A DNA stretch of 64,000 nt, taken from positions 24,447,491-24,511,490 of the forward strand of contig NC_088310.1 of NCBI RefSeq assembly GCF_910592395.1, written 5' to 3'. How positions within the stretch are numbered: position 1 is the first letter of the stretch; the number at the start of each line of letters is the position of its first letter. Shown in pieces: positions 35,023-47,651 of the stretch. This DNA is from Lineus longissimus (taxonomy: Eukaryota > Nemertea > Pilidiophora > Heteronemertea > Lineidae). The translations under genes and the position numbers were made by a program. A model generated the notes under the pieces. It saw nothing but the letters and a program-made list of their open reading frames with translations, made no database searches and was not told where the DNA came from.

Positions 35023-38000
35023 CTTTTAAGGAAATTGGATTTCATGGCTAAAAAGTGAGTTCAGCTGTAAAATCAATTGACGAGAGCAGAATGCTTAGAC
35101 GAATGACCAACGCAGAAAGCAAGCTTGACAGCCTCTTTTATTAGGTCCCGGCTAATTTAGAGTCTTTGTGGGTTATTGGCTCGTGCAATTATTTGATCTT
35201 AATTGCTACATAGCTTTAAATGCCAGGTTGCTGTGGCAGCTTTGTGACATTTAAGAAGTCAGAGTTATTTCTGGATGTTAACGGTCAAATTCTTTCTCTT
35301 TATTGGTCAAATCTGATAATTTTGTGTCATTAATTGATGAAATTCACAAATTCTGTCAAAACAAGAGCTTTTATGTCCTCTGCAACACTTCCTTGATTGT
35401 TTACTCTATTCGCCTACCAGAGAACAGAGTGGGCCTGTCCCCCCAATGGCTGAGGTGCCTGCAGGACATGATGTTGATGATGACAATTAATGCCTTGAAA
35501 ATCGCCAATTTCTCCAACAAAAGATTAAAAATTGTCAAAACTGCGTCACACCATTCTACTTGCTTTTTGGCCAATTTTTGGCCTCAAACCAAGGCATGGC
35601 CCTGAGGCTTTCCTTGCATCAGCAAGCATCTGGCAGTCATCTGGCAGGCTTATCCATAGATTGCCTACCTCCGATGCTATTCTGTAGAGCGGAAATTGCA
35701 GCGCTGCATGAAATCAGGCATTCCTTGTAGCTTTTTACAAGGGAATGTTGCTTTTGCTGATGGCTAATCATAGGCAATGCCTTTCTTTATTGGTGATGGT
35801 GTTTCTTGCTGCCTCAATAATGCATGGATTTGTCCTTGCAAGATATCGGTGCTGCGCTAATGTAACTTGATTAAGATAACCCAACAGTAAATAATTACGG
35901 CACCAGAAGAAAGGCAGATAGCGGATGTAATAGCATTGAAGATAATTGCCTCTGTATATCTTTCAACTATTTCCATTGTCTTTGTTGCCAGACAATCATC
36001 TTTCAAAGGTGATATCAGCTTACATTCCCTGTGTGTGCTATATACAATCGAATACATCACCCTTACCCACATCTGTGACTTTCACAGTCACAGGTTTTCA
36101 ATTAAATTCATTGCTTTTAATGCATTTCCCTCCAAGCTCTGGCTTACTAAGTTTAGCACGAGATACCTTGTGGCAATTTCTCTTGGACAGAAATAGAAAA
36201 GTGATTTTAATCAGGCGGTGTTGTTCCTTGCAGGTCTGTTTGATTGTTGGGCTTATGTCATATCTTTGCCAGTGGCGTTTACCATGAGCAGATCAAAATG
36301 AGTACAGCAATAAAATAATCGTGATTTACTGGCAACTTGACGTAAGATCTTCTTGAAAGTTCTGCCTAATAATGAAAGAAGTGCATGGACATAGTCATTT
36401 AGGGCTGCTTTCTCAAAAGGACCTACCGCAGGCTGTGACATAAGTACATTGGCCATTTTAGGACAACTAACACACCAAATTTGCCCTGAATCATCCCTTT
36501 GGCATTTCTTGTCGTCTTCTTGAAGTTGAAAAGACAATTCAGAGATATCCATTACACGAAGTGTTGTACAGTGAACTGATTTAGAGGGAGTCTGCGATGT
36601 GGTTGACTATACCACTCAAGTTTACAATTGGTTTTACTGTTTGGTTCAATTATTCATGGTAAGCTCAAGTGGATATCACTGCACTTTCAGTCAGAGTTAC
36701 TTAATTGGCTATGAATTAGTAATGCTTGATGCTTGAACAGGCAGTTTGGGATTTCGCAAAAAGTTGTACAAATTCTGCTTTGGAAATTATAACGAGGTTG
36801 TCCATGAATAGGTAATGTGCACGTAGTGCTTGAATGGCAGTGTGGCAATTTTCAATTATGAAATTTTGCATGGAAGTTACAGAACAGCTTGTAACTTTGA
36901 TCATTAAATCATCGCCATCATCTTTCGATAAGGCACCTCACTAACAACAATTTCAGTAGCAGAGGGATGCAATAAATATCGCACAAGGCAGTTTACGGTA
37001 TGACATCATTTTGACCCAGCAGCTTTGCTTTTGACATTAGACATTCCGCCCAGATATTCATGAGCAATTCTACAGTACGACAGCAATACTACACTATTTC
37101 TAGATGTAGCTCAGTATTGGATTATTGATGTCAAAAGGTATCAATAATTCAGTTTAGAGGACAGATTTATAACAGTGAGCTAGACTTACAATTGATATAT
37201 GTTTTGAAAAAAGGCCTCATTAGTACAGATCATTTGACATTTTTATCCCGCCCAGCAAGTTTGCCGCTGTTGCCTATTAGACTAGAGCTATATTTCAATG
37301 ATACCATCTTAAATTTTCAAGCGTTCCAATTCACGCAATTCTGTGGTGTGCTCATTACCAAATGGAAATGAGCAGATCAATTTGTGAATGTTAACTTTTA
37401 TTGGGTCAAAGCATGGCTGCCATTGGTCATACAGTAACAACATACAACCTTTCTATGATTGCAAGTTTGTTGCTAACATGTTTTATTGTGCTCGCGTCAG
37501 CTGCAAAAGATGCTATACATGCTTTCCAATGCTTCTAAATCCTCCTGTTGCTGATGGGAAAAATAGCAACGGTTACTCGTGTGATGGATTATCATGCATG
37601 ATCTTTAGGGATGTTCCATCAGATGGTATCACCCGGGATAGAGTAGTTTGAAATTGCAATTTCAACCCATTTTGTGGCGGAGTTTGATGGCGTTATCGAT
37701 CTATGTGAAGTAATGGTAAAACTTGGTGTTATGGGATTTACGGATGAAATATAGCATTATGAGTTACCAATGTTTGGTGGTAATTGGGCTGACATTTGCA
37801 GGCCATCACGGATCAATGTACTTCTGCATGAGTCAGTTTCATTTAGCAAATACCCAGACACTAATTTGGCAATATACCCTATTCAAGGAGAGTTCAGTTT
37901 TGCATTCATGAATTCCGGCTTTCTTTTACCGAGTTGGGTGTCATCATTTGAATTCAGTATAGGAAGTTAGTCGTATGAATATTGAAAGGTAGAGTTACCC

Positions 38001-38040
38001 ATGAACTCATGTTTGTCATGGGATTGTTGAAAAATGCTGA
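35023..38040. other. Intronic sequence with no recognised gene
   Basis: Contains a 99-residue minus-strand frame (36253-36552) and overlapping plus-strand frames (35936-36287). None has a recognisable family signature. No arrays or inverted repeats were noticed. Confidence 0.5.
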
Positions 38041-38195
38041 AGTTTATAAATGCCAAGTTGACCTCTTAAGTCAAGGCCAGAGTTTATGAATGCTAAGCTG
38101 ACCTCTTAAATCAAGGCCAGAGTTTATAAATGCCAAGTTGACCTCTTAAGTCAAGGCCAGAGTTTATAAATGCCAAGTTGACCTCTTTAAGTCAG
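38041..38195 (+). repeat. 40-bp minisatellite, ~3.9 copies
   Basis: Units begin AGTTTATAAATGCCAAGTTG at 38041, 38081, 38121 and 38161, an exact 40-bp period. The second unit carries a few substitutions and the last has a one-base insertion before it decays. Each unit contains TTGAC-N7-GTCAA, a short dyad with a TGACCT (AGGTCA) half site. Confidence 0.92.
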
Positions 38196-38657
38196 TGGAT
38201 AGAGTATGAGGATTCGATTGGTACATGTAGTTGAGTTAGCAGCTTGAAAAATTGAAACATATCAATTCAATACTAAATCTAGTATTACCAGTTTTGGTCA
38301 TTACGCCTGCTGGATTATCTTGCTTGAATCTATGTCATTTGCAAATTAGGTTTGAATTTCTAACACGTTCGGCGAGGTTTTATCTGGATTTAAAACATGA
38401 TGCTGGCTGATTGGAAGATCAGTTTTGTTATCGTACAGCACATCTTGTTGCCATGTCTTGACTTAACTTCATGGAAGCAATATTTTAGAGGAGGAAAATC
38501 ACATCTTGGATCATGGAACTATAACTGAGGGAGGGGATGCGCAGCTGCAACCAACCTAATTCCCTGGACCTTCGACCCAATTAATCGGTCAGGGCTTTGT
38601 CATTATTTACCAATCCTGACCTTAGCCAAGCGACATCAACGTAAAACAGGCTCTGGT
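38196..38657. other. Intronic sequence with no recognised feature
   Basis: AT-rich. A TACATGTA lies at 38222-38229. Nothing else was seen. Confidence 0.5.
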
Positions 38658-38697
38658 TCCAAATATTTTTTCACTTGTTTTTTTTCTACTCAAACTG
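38658..38697 (-). repeat. Probable fragment of the GGACTGATGATG repeat family
   Basis: TCCAAATATTTTTTCACTTG followed by a T-run and TCTACTCAAA parallels the reverse orientation of the family body seen at 43240-43300. The shared part is largely A/T-rich, so the assignment is tentative. Confidence 0.35.
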
Positions 38698-40388
38698 GTA
38701 AGAACTGTGGATTAATTGAAAATGTGAAAAATATTTTTTTTTTGGCTTTTACAAGCCTGCCGCACCGAAAATCCGAAAAAGTACCTGACCTTCTTTACCA
38801 GTAACCATGAACAGGTTTTTGTGCCTGATGCCATGCCATTTGCACCAACAATGATATTTAAATATGTTAATCAAGAAAAAGGTTCCTGTAGTGAAGCACC
38901 AGAAGTTCTGCACCTTGTTATGTGGTACCGTTTCGCAATAGGTTGCTCTTGGCCATGAAATCTGGCTCGTGTGACCTTCGAGCAGCTACCCTTAATAAGC
39001 AAGGACAAATTATGCTCGGCAGATCCTATATCAAGTAATGATGTGATTTTGGATTATTTGCTCGGGGCGGGTAACAGCATCTCAAGCCACTCATCATTCC
39101 TCCTTCACAGTAATGATACCTCTTTGATATGTCACCACTCTCCAAAATATATGTCTCCCATCAACTCTCAAATTTCTGCCTCGGTGATCAAAGGGAATTG
39201 GACGAATGCTTGTAATGGCTTTCTCCGAAGTCTGAGGAGATCTGGTTGGGTAAAGGAATTTGCTGAAAATTTGAAGTCAACTTTTAGGATCACACTAGGG
39301 CAAGGCAATAGCTATTATAGAAGTGTGACTTGGAGGCCCCTGCCTGTATCATAGCTCCAGTTATGGTCTAGAGTTCCCACAAAATGACCACAAATGTGAG
39401 TAATGATAGAAATAATAGTGATGAGGGCATCAGGTTACATAAATCACACACTATTACCGTGAAAGGTGAGAATCATTCGATAGAATATGGCCCCCACTAA
39501 TCGGTAACCTGATCCGAATGAGGGTAAATGGTGGCGAGCAATGAGAAATGGTTATCTTCCAATCCACTACTTCCTTATTTTCTCCTAGGCTGCTTCACTA
39601 TGGCCGATTCATTTGCTGCTGAATGGTGTTTACTGACTGTGAACCTTTCTTGAACCTAAAGTATTGGTGGGGAGTTATTGTGAGATATGGCTTCCGCAGA
39701 AAGGGGACCTGGCTGAGGATTTAGTTGACTATAGTTGCTGCCAAGGGCACCAACCAAGTCACAAAAATGGCAAAGCTACAGATTCTCATGACTTACGGTG
39801 AAACCAGTAAATGGTACATGATGGGTCAACTGATGTGGTCACCATGAATAAGACTGTTCAATTAGTTTAAAAGATGTCTAAAATTAAGAGCAGGGTAATT
39901 TCATAGTAATTGACAATTTTATGTCCCAGGCAATTTTTTTAAACAAAAAAAAATGCTTTATCATAATTCTTTATTAGTATAAGATATACCAGCCTGTTTG
40001 ATTAAGTCATTTTGGGTGCAGAATTTGATTTTTGAAACATTTTGTTCCTTAACTAGGTTAAAAATCACTGTCCCTTAGCCAAGGTTGTGATATCGCATGG
40101 GTAAATGTTCATAAAAGTTAATAATTCTTAAATATATTTTCTGATTCCTCTAAGATATTTTGCCTAATACTTCTATGAAACAGTGAGAGAAGCAACTACT
40201 ATAAAGTTGTTCTTCGTTGATAAAAGCACCGTCCAAGAAGAAACCAAGAGGTTGCAGCCGATAGAGAAACATTTGAGTGCTTGCCAGGTAAGCATGAAGA
40301 AAGCAAGGCGAAGTATCTAGCTGTCACCATTGTACGGTAGGTACACAGTAAGAGATAATACAACCTTGGTTAGGCCACACATTTCTTT
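38698..40388. other. Intronic sequence with no recognised gene
   Basis: A 127-residue plus-strand frame at 38971-39354 is the longest after the neurexin exon. It begins at GTG, has no recognisable domain and lacks clear splice edges, so it is not called. Confidence 0.45.
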
Positions 40389-40535
40389 CAGAATTTGCAC
40401 ATTTACTTCACAATGTGCTTCACAATTTCATAACTTGGTTCACAATTTGCACATTTTCTTAACAATTTGCACATTTCTTTCACAATTTGCACATTTTCTT
40501 CACAATTTGCCCCGTTACTTCACAATTTGCTTCAC
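40389..40535 (+). repeat. 20-bp minisatellite, ~7 copies
   Basis: The unit CACAATTTGCACATTTTCTT repeats with an exact 20-bp register from 40421 to 40530. A shorter, diverged unit and a first unit at 40389 precede it. It is translated in the open frame 40330-40557 as a repetitive CTF/ICTFLSQF peptide, which is a by-product. Confidence 0.88.
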
Positions 40536-43023
40536 GAAACACTTTGCTTCTGTGTAGTTTGTGACGTTGCTGCAGACACTGATGTAGGCAACTCGGTGTA
40601 CACTCAACCATGACAGTTTTTCCGTGTCAGTTTTGTCCTCAACTTTATCCATAAAACATTCAATGTCATATGTATAGCTCTGTATGGATAACATTGGTCT
40701 TTCAGTGCTAGTACTGCTATAGCACGTCTTTCCATCTTGGCAAACACACTGCTTGGTGGTTTGAATACTCCAGCAAATCAGCAGGGCGCACTTAACTGTC
40801 CTGAGTGTACACCATGGTGAATAATAAAAAATAAATAAGATATATGGGACTGTTGTTAATTCATTAAAAGGTCTGGCTGTAGGGACGATTGCCTCATTTC
40901 ATAAATGGATGCCGCAGAAACAACATCGTTGCCCTCATGTGTAAGGGCCAGTCTGTGAATGGGGGTAATGCATGATTCTACCAGCAAACATTCCAAACAA
41001 TGGATGGAAGCATTATCGAGTACGTCAGGTGCGAAGAGACAGCTTCAGCATCACCATGTTGGAGGTTACTCCCGATGTTTGGTTCCTGCTACAGACATGC
41101 AGAAGTCGATTCTTCGAAGCAGCCGATGAGACAACCTGGTACCTGCTACACAAAGATCGTCTGCCAAAGTTCCTGTGAAGGACTACCCTTCCATAAAAGA
41201 AGAAAAAAAGGTCCTTCTAAGGACCAAAAAAGGCCTTTCTAGAGGCCACCCGAAATATTTAAAAAGAGATCAAGCGTACCGATGCAAGCTTGTAGTAGTA
41301 TGGGCTGTTGTCAAACAGGTCAAGTCTGACTGCCGTTGCATCCAAAGTTGTTGTAATATTTTCTGATTGTAATTCTGCTTTTTATTTTGAAAGCCTGTGC
41401 AGCAGGGCAAACTTTACACAAGGCTGTGGCCAGCTATTTGAGTGACATTGTGCAATAAAGTATTTTTTTAGAAAAATGCTAGTTTATTTCTTTGTAATCA
41501 GGCGCCCTGTTTGATAAGGGACCATTTTCACATTCTCTTCCCTGGCAAACTTTCAGGTCATAATTCAATCTTTGGTTATCTGTCCGATAACAGGACTGAC
41601 AGGAGTGCTGCAGTGTCTGTCAAACAACACCACTAAAAAAAATCTTAAATGAAAAAATGTACCGCTGGGTAATAAAAGAACTTTTACATGTACATAGCCT
41701 TACAACGATATCATTCCTGAAATAATTAAAGAACTTTAAATCACTTTTGTTGGCCAAAGCGAATATTGTCAATTACTGTGAAATTACCCAGCAAAGATTC
41801 AGACTGCCCATGGTATTTCATTGTTCAATCTACTCTAGTTTCACAAATCTGTGATATTAATAGGCAGGCATAGCCACCCGAGGCTAAAGACATGACATCA
41901 TAAGCATCGAATGGTGTTGTCATTCCAATGTCAATCCCAATTGAATGTGCATATCATCTTGTAGGCTTTATCTTGGATATTCAGAAATTGTCCTCATTCC
42001 TTGAAACTGGAGTAGAAGACTTCCCAGTGTACATCAGAGTTATTAAAACTTGCTCATGCTCTGATCAAAGCAATGATAAGCTGTAAAAATCTTGGAAAAA
42101 TGACTATGAAAAAATGCTCAGACTGGTAATTTTAAAAATCATTTCCTGCACCTGACATTATTTAAAACTTTCTTTGCCCATCCAATGCTGCTGAGATTTT
42201 GGATCCAAACTGTAAACGTTTTCTTTTGCTCGGCAACCTCATGGAAAGATAATAAAAGCATCCACTGATTTGTTGTATTTTAGATTCCAGACACATGAAA
42301 GAGGTTGTATTTTAGTTATTTCTAAATATACATCTTTGATCGTGTTGGTAGTTTTGTGTATGGGTGATATTACATTGATGATAAATATGTCTGATTATTG
42401 GTTAGAATCGTCAAATCGGGTGTGAACTCATCTTCTACCATTTTGTCTTTGAGATGGTTATCTTCTTGTGAAAATGTCTAGACGACTGTCTAGTCTACAA
42501 AATCAAAACAGAGCTAAGTTGGAACATAATGCCTTGACTTCGAACACCCTTTTGTGGCGAACCCATTACATTGTCTGTCCAGATTAAAGCATGAATAGCA
42601 TTAAACGACCTTATATGCATATTTTGAAAATACATGTGTATATATTCAGAAATGTTCCAAGATCAATAAAATAAGAGTATGTGATTATTTGGTTATGCCA
42701 CCGCTTCGTTGGTCTTATTACCCTGTAACCTTCCAAGTGTGTGGAAAGTGATATGCTTTTGTCATCTGACTTCTGTAGGCAGGGCCAGAACTCCCCATAT
42801 CATATTCCCATTGGCAATCATTACTAGGGCTTGCTGTGTCATGTTGCCATTAGTAAAAAAATATGGTCACTTTTATGACTTCGATCGCCTCCGTCTTTTG
42901 TAATTGAAAAGGAGAATATTTTGTAGTTGTTTGTCATTGAGACTGTTTTCAACCTCTTCCCAATGGTAGCTTGCTTGATAGCAAAGCAGTTGTTTGCCCA
43001 CAAAGATTGGCCTATGTGATGAT
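40536..43023. other. Intronic sequence with no recognised gene
   Basis: Overlapping plus-strand frames at 40972-41366 have no recognised domain. An AATAAAG lies at 41454-41460, but there is no coding sequence before it. A TACATGTA lies at 41685-41692. Confidence 0.45.
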
Positions 43024-43180
43024 GTGGCGTCCGTCCTCATCATCATAGTTCACTGGTGCCACGTTTTGTAACCGCTTAAGGTCTGGACTTAAAACGTGGT
43101 ACACATGTACCCTTTGGCCCTGGGGCGATTCACACAAAATTTCATTCCACAATTATTCTTAGTTTAGCCACCAGGGGGCA
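43024..43180 (+). repeat. Diverged copy of the CCGTCG-family repeat ending in a CTCF-like motif
   Basis: GGCGTCCGTCC (about 43028) and then GGTGCCACGTTTTGTAACC parallel the 26429-26520 layout (CCGTCG tract, then TGGCACGTTTCTTAACC). About 100 bp later GCCACCAGGGGGCA occurs at 43167-43180, in the place where the 26 kb copy has its CTCF-like sites. Confidence 0.5.
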
Positions 43181-43196
43181 AAAAGAAGAAACGAAA

Positions 43197-43390
43197 AACA
43201 TGAACTGACTGAGCTGAACTGACTCTGAAAGATGGAAACATTTCTGAGTCCAAATTTTTTTTTCACTTGTTTTTCTTCTGCTGAAAATCAAGCAACATCA
43301 TCAGTCCCAAAACTTTTTTTTCTTTGAAAATTTTTAAGAATTTTGAACTGACTGAAAGATGAAAAAATGTCTAAGTCCAAATTTCATTAT
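43197..43390 (-). repeat. GGACTGATGATG-family repeat with a partial tandem second unit
   Basis: In reverse orientation relative to the 53 kb copies it reads GAACTGACTCTGAAAGATGG, GAGTCCAAATTTTTTTTTCA, TCTGCTGAAAAT, ACATCATCAGTCCCAAAAC. A second partial unit then repeats GAACTGACTGAAAGATGAAA and AAGTCCAAATTTCAT at about 43342-43386. It is non-coding and flanked by unrelated sequence. Confidence 0.65.
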
Positions 43391-46300
43391 GGCTACTGTT
43401 GCAGTGTGCCTGGCGAGGAGGAAATTGATACCCTTTGGTGTCTTACCAACCAGCCACATCAGAATGATTGAACTACCCTCAGACTCTCGAACATTTAACT
43501 TTACATTAACGAGGCTGCAGCCTGAACCACTGGGCCATTAGGATCAAAAGTAAGATATGGCTCCAGTAGAAATGTTTTATTGACCTGAAATTCAGAATTC
43601 TGATGTAATTGCCAACAATTCAATTTTTCCCTAAAAATCAAATTCCCTTATGCATATATTTCTATGAAACTACAGAATTTAAAGTCAAATGTGTCACCTT
43701 TCATTGATTCATATCTTTCTATTCATAATGTCAAATCCTCTTATTGGTAAATTTAAATAAAAGATATTAGAGCCTGGGAACAAAGCGATTTATATTGTCA
43801 GTTTAAATTGGAGTATAGTGAAATCTAATGTAGCATCCCAATCGTGTTACTGATTGCATTTACCCATTGCTTCTGATGCTATTGGTAGTGTTGTTGATTT
43901 GGTCTACAGGGTAGGGTGTAGCAAAGAAGATGTCTGTACTATATGAAAAAAAATGACACCTGTTCCACACAGAACTTAGGGTTGAAAATGATTTGTTGAA
44001 TGACTGAAAGTTGGAGTGCAGTGGCATACATGTACTGCAAAGGTGTCCAACATGCTCAGTCCAGAGGTCGTGGATGTGAACCATGTGTCTAGGCCACGTT
44101 CAAAAAGTGTAGGTCATTGAGCAAAATATTGGCCTTTTTGCAATATCTTTTCAGTGACTCATGATCACAAGTTTCAAATTACTTTTGCTGTGTTCAGTTT
44201 TGTAATATAAAAGGCTTACCAATAAATGCTTCACTTATTGCTCTTCAACATTGTTCAGTTACAAAGAAACTTCTAATATCACAGATCAAATGCTGGGAGA
44301 TGTTCTGTTCTCTCGACATCAACTTGAACATAAGCGTTTAGATCTGTCAACCAATAACAAGTATTAAGAATATTGCATGCAGTCAGATAGAAAGTTCCGC
44401 TTTATCCCGGCATATTGTAAGCTTCCTAAGTCGCAACTATCATAGTTTTGTTGCTATACTTATGTAATACAATGATATTTTAAAGAAAAATGAACAAAAA
44501 TGCACTTCATTTTTTGTTTCTTATTTGTGTTGTGGTATGTATATGCGCACATGTCCACGATGCAGGAACTACACTTAACACTCTTCTTTGGGTATCACAA
44601 TTATTGTGGAGATTTCCTGAACATCACTGTCAGTTGTGAAGGCACTGTCAAGCTTCAATATTGTAACTTTATAAGGAATTGAATTTTTGTTGGGGATATT
44701 CTCATTGTGCTGTAACCCCATGAACAAGTAAAAAAAATAAAAAGATTTTTCCAAGCAATTGGTTATTGTCAAAGTACTATAATTCTGCACTGCATTACCG
44801 GCCATAAAGAAACTTTGCATCGATAGACATAGCTAATGATTTCACTTCATTTTAAATTGAATCCACTCATCTTTCAAGTGCTTTTTCAATACAACTCCTA
44901 AGTAACTTCTTTACCAGAGGTACTTTTTCTCAAGAGCATTGTTATTGCCTCTACTTCAATAAAGTAGCTGGGTTCAGCAGTCAATACCAATTTAAGGTTT
45001 TAACTCTGACATTTTGCATGCAAGAAACCATGGCAAGAAAGAGAAGATTAAAAGTGGCATGATCCAAAACATGCTTTGGGAATGAAACAAGTCTACTTCT
45101 ACCCAATATTTTGGTTGTGGCCGTTAGCTCAACCTTTTTGTTTCTTATTTGTGACCTGCAGACCTTCAGAGGGATGCATTCGATACAAAAATCTCTAGGC
45201 TCTGCTTTTCTACTTATACATGCCCTTGTGTTCTTGCACCCACATTTGGAGTACTCGAGTTGTATATCCATGCTGGTTACCAATTATCGTCATTCATGTT
45301 TTGCTATTGCTGTTTGGCCGATGATGCCATAGTACGTGTCGTGCTTTAATCAGACAGGATCTCAAGGAAAGCATTAAAGATATTAATGGTTGGCTTGGGA
45401 TAGAGGCCAGGGATTTTAGGCATGACACCACGACATCTTGTGATGGTGTCATCGATCACTCTGTTCTTTGTGGTGACATTTGCAAAATAGTTGAGTTTTT
45501 CACTCATTTGGAGATGGGATCTTTGTTGATAATCCACGTTGGTCCTTTCCATGTCCTGTAAACTATCATTTTGGCGGATTTTGCGAATGATAATGACTGG
45601 CAGAAATAAGAATCACAAAATTTATTTTCTGATGGGTGTGTGTGATATTGATAGGTTTTGCAAAACATCAATAGCAGAAGTTTTGGCATTTCATAAAAAG
45701 CTGTTCCAACTTTTTCACCGTTTACCATGAAAACATGTCATTCCAAATCCTGTCAGCAGTCTGGTGAGCTATCTAGAAGTAACCAGGCTACTGGGTACCA
45801 GTGTATATCAATATCGACTCTGACAGCTTATCGTTACAAATCTTTTGAATCATTCATTGGTTCATCAAAGGAATCGAGTCATATCGCTAATGAATTGAAA
45901 GGCAATTGAGACCTTATCTGGGGCATAACAATCATATTATCGCACTTCATTTCATATCTGTTGCTGTTAAATTGATTGGAGTGACAATTTCCTTTATTGC
46001 AGAAGGGGGCGAAAGATGAAAGAATCTGAGGCACAATCATATAAAATTATCAAAGGAGGAATTCCCAGTCATAGATTATTTGATGATAGCTAGTTGAAGC
46101 AATTAGTTAGCAGGAAAAAACGCCCCTCATAACATTTTTGACAAATTTCATCATCTTAAATGAATTGGCCCTTTTATAGAGATGTTAGATTCGAACACAT
46201 GGCTTTTCTTCTACATTTTCACTGCCCTTCACTTCCACCATTCCCTGAAACTTGTTGATCAGTCCATTTGGTCACTTCACTCAATCCAGAAGATCTTGCT

Positions 46301-47588
46301 CGTTAATCAGTCTCAATCGGCGAGAGGAATGCCAGCCCATTTGACACAAGTATTGACTGCTATCCTTGAAGTTGACTCAAGCATCTTGAAGGTTGGGAGA
46401 GTAGGGAAAATCAGTGGTATTGGTGACAGGTTATTTGCTCACACAATTGGTGGGCTTTTGGGGAAGATTGGTCAATCCAGCGTATGCTTCTTGTCCCATG
46501 GGCAAACGAAAAACCCTTAGAGGTTGTCAGCAAAGTGAAAAACCCAAAGAGGATTTTTACCTCGAGCTTTTCATTTCATCGAAAACCTCTAACTGTTGCT
46601 GATAAATCTTCATTGGCCAAAAAGCTCAAAAAGCTTTACTTCTAAGATATGGTACAACCCTCCATAACCAACTGTTTATGAAAAAGGGTGTCTTGATAAC
46701 AATAACTTCCCTCTGGTGAGCGTAAATTTGGAGCACATTTGCCCACGGCTCTCTTCCATCCAGAGTATCTTCATTCTGACTCAGCTAGCCCTGTGAATGA
46801 TCTTGCCAAGCAGCTAAGGTTAATCACCATGGGCGCCAGAGACGAAATCAAATCAAGTTTAAATCAGCTTCCTTTTTAGCCAGGTTGCCATCCAATCTAA
46901 TTATTACTGATCAAGCTTGATCAACTTGATTAAAGGCGAAGAGATTGAGAATCGTCTTGAGATGACAACATTACCCAATTGTCATGCTGATCAGGTTTGC
47001 AAACAAATTGCGGCTTTTTTCCTGCTACGTTCCTGTGAAATTAAATGTGGAATGTGTTGACGGCGTGTGAAATCTTTAAAGGTTTTTGTCCGGATTTTGT
47101 TGTTGATTAATCATTAGTAAGTTGAGGAAGATAGAGCACAGAGAAGACAGTGTGTGGGCTGTGTCCCTGTAGCTTGGAAAATAGGTACTCTGAACTTCCG
47201 AATTTTTGTAAATGTGATATCCAGTCTCCTGCCAATCAAAACTCTGGCCTTTAACCTAGCCCCAACCATACTTCACCATCTCAGGTGTTGGATTTCAAAG
47301 TGCAGGACAGGATCTCTATTTTGAAAGATACGGTGAGAGGTAATGACAGTATGTATAGCTTCCATTGTAAGTTAAGGTAATACTGCCTTGATATCAGACG
47401 TAGACACAGTAATCCAGTCTATATAATGGCCTCTCACCCCATATCAGAAAAGCTTTCTTGACGAAATAAAATTAAGCAATCGCGCAACACATGATTTTGT
47501 AAAAGCACTGCTAACCACTGCAGGATGGTTTTATGCCTGAAAATCTCCAGATCCTACATAAGTAGGTAAACACTATTTTTCTTGTCTG
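43391..47588. other. Intronic sequence with no recognised gene
   Basis: Several short open frames, including a 112-residue one at 46182-46520 and a 100-residue minus-strand one at 44981-45283, carry no recognisable motif. A TACATGTA lies at 44027-44034. Confidence 0.45.
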
Positions 47589-47651
47589 TACAAAAGTGCT
47601 AAAGACTCTGATCAGTCACAACAAAAGTACAAAAGACTCTGATCGGCCACA
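47589..47651 (+). repeat. Two-copy direct repeat, ~31-bp period
   Basis: ACAAAAGTGCTAAAGACTCT followed by GATCAGTCAC is followed at once by a second copy with ACAAAAGTACAAAAGACTCT and GATCGGCCAC. The two differ at a handful of bases. Confidence 0.75.

Noticed and set aside
36253-36552. 99-residue minus-strand frame with balanced composition and an ATG
   Set aside because: It looked protein-like at first (CVSCPKM, LLSLLG), but no family could be named and no flanking exon was seen.
38041-38195. 40-bp units considered as a CRISPR array
   Set aside because: The whole 40-bp unit repeats, with no variable spacer. It is a minisatellite.
38971-39354. 127-residue plus-strand open frame
   Set aside because: Starts at GTG, has no family motif and no convincing acceptor or donor. 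Treated as chance.
40389-40535. Evenly spaced repeats considered as a CRISPR-like array
   Set aside because: Units abut with no unique spacers, and the setting is a eukaryotic intron. It is a minisatellite.
46182-46520. 112-residue plus-strand frame with a hydrophobic start
   Set aside because: The start resembles a membrane segment, but the remainder is unrecognised and there is no exon context.
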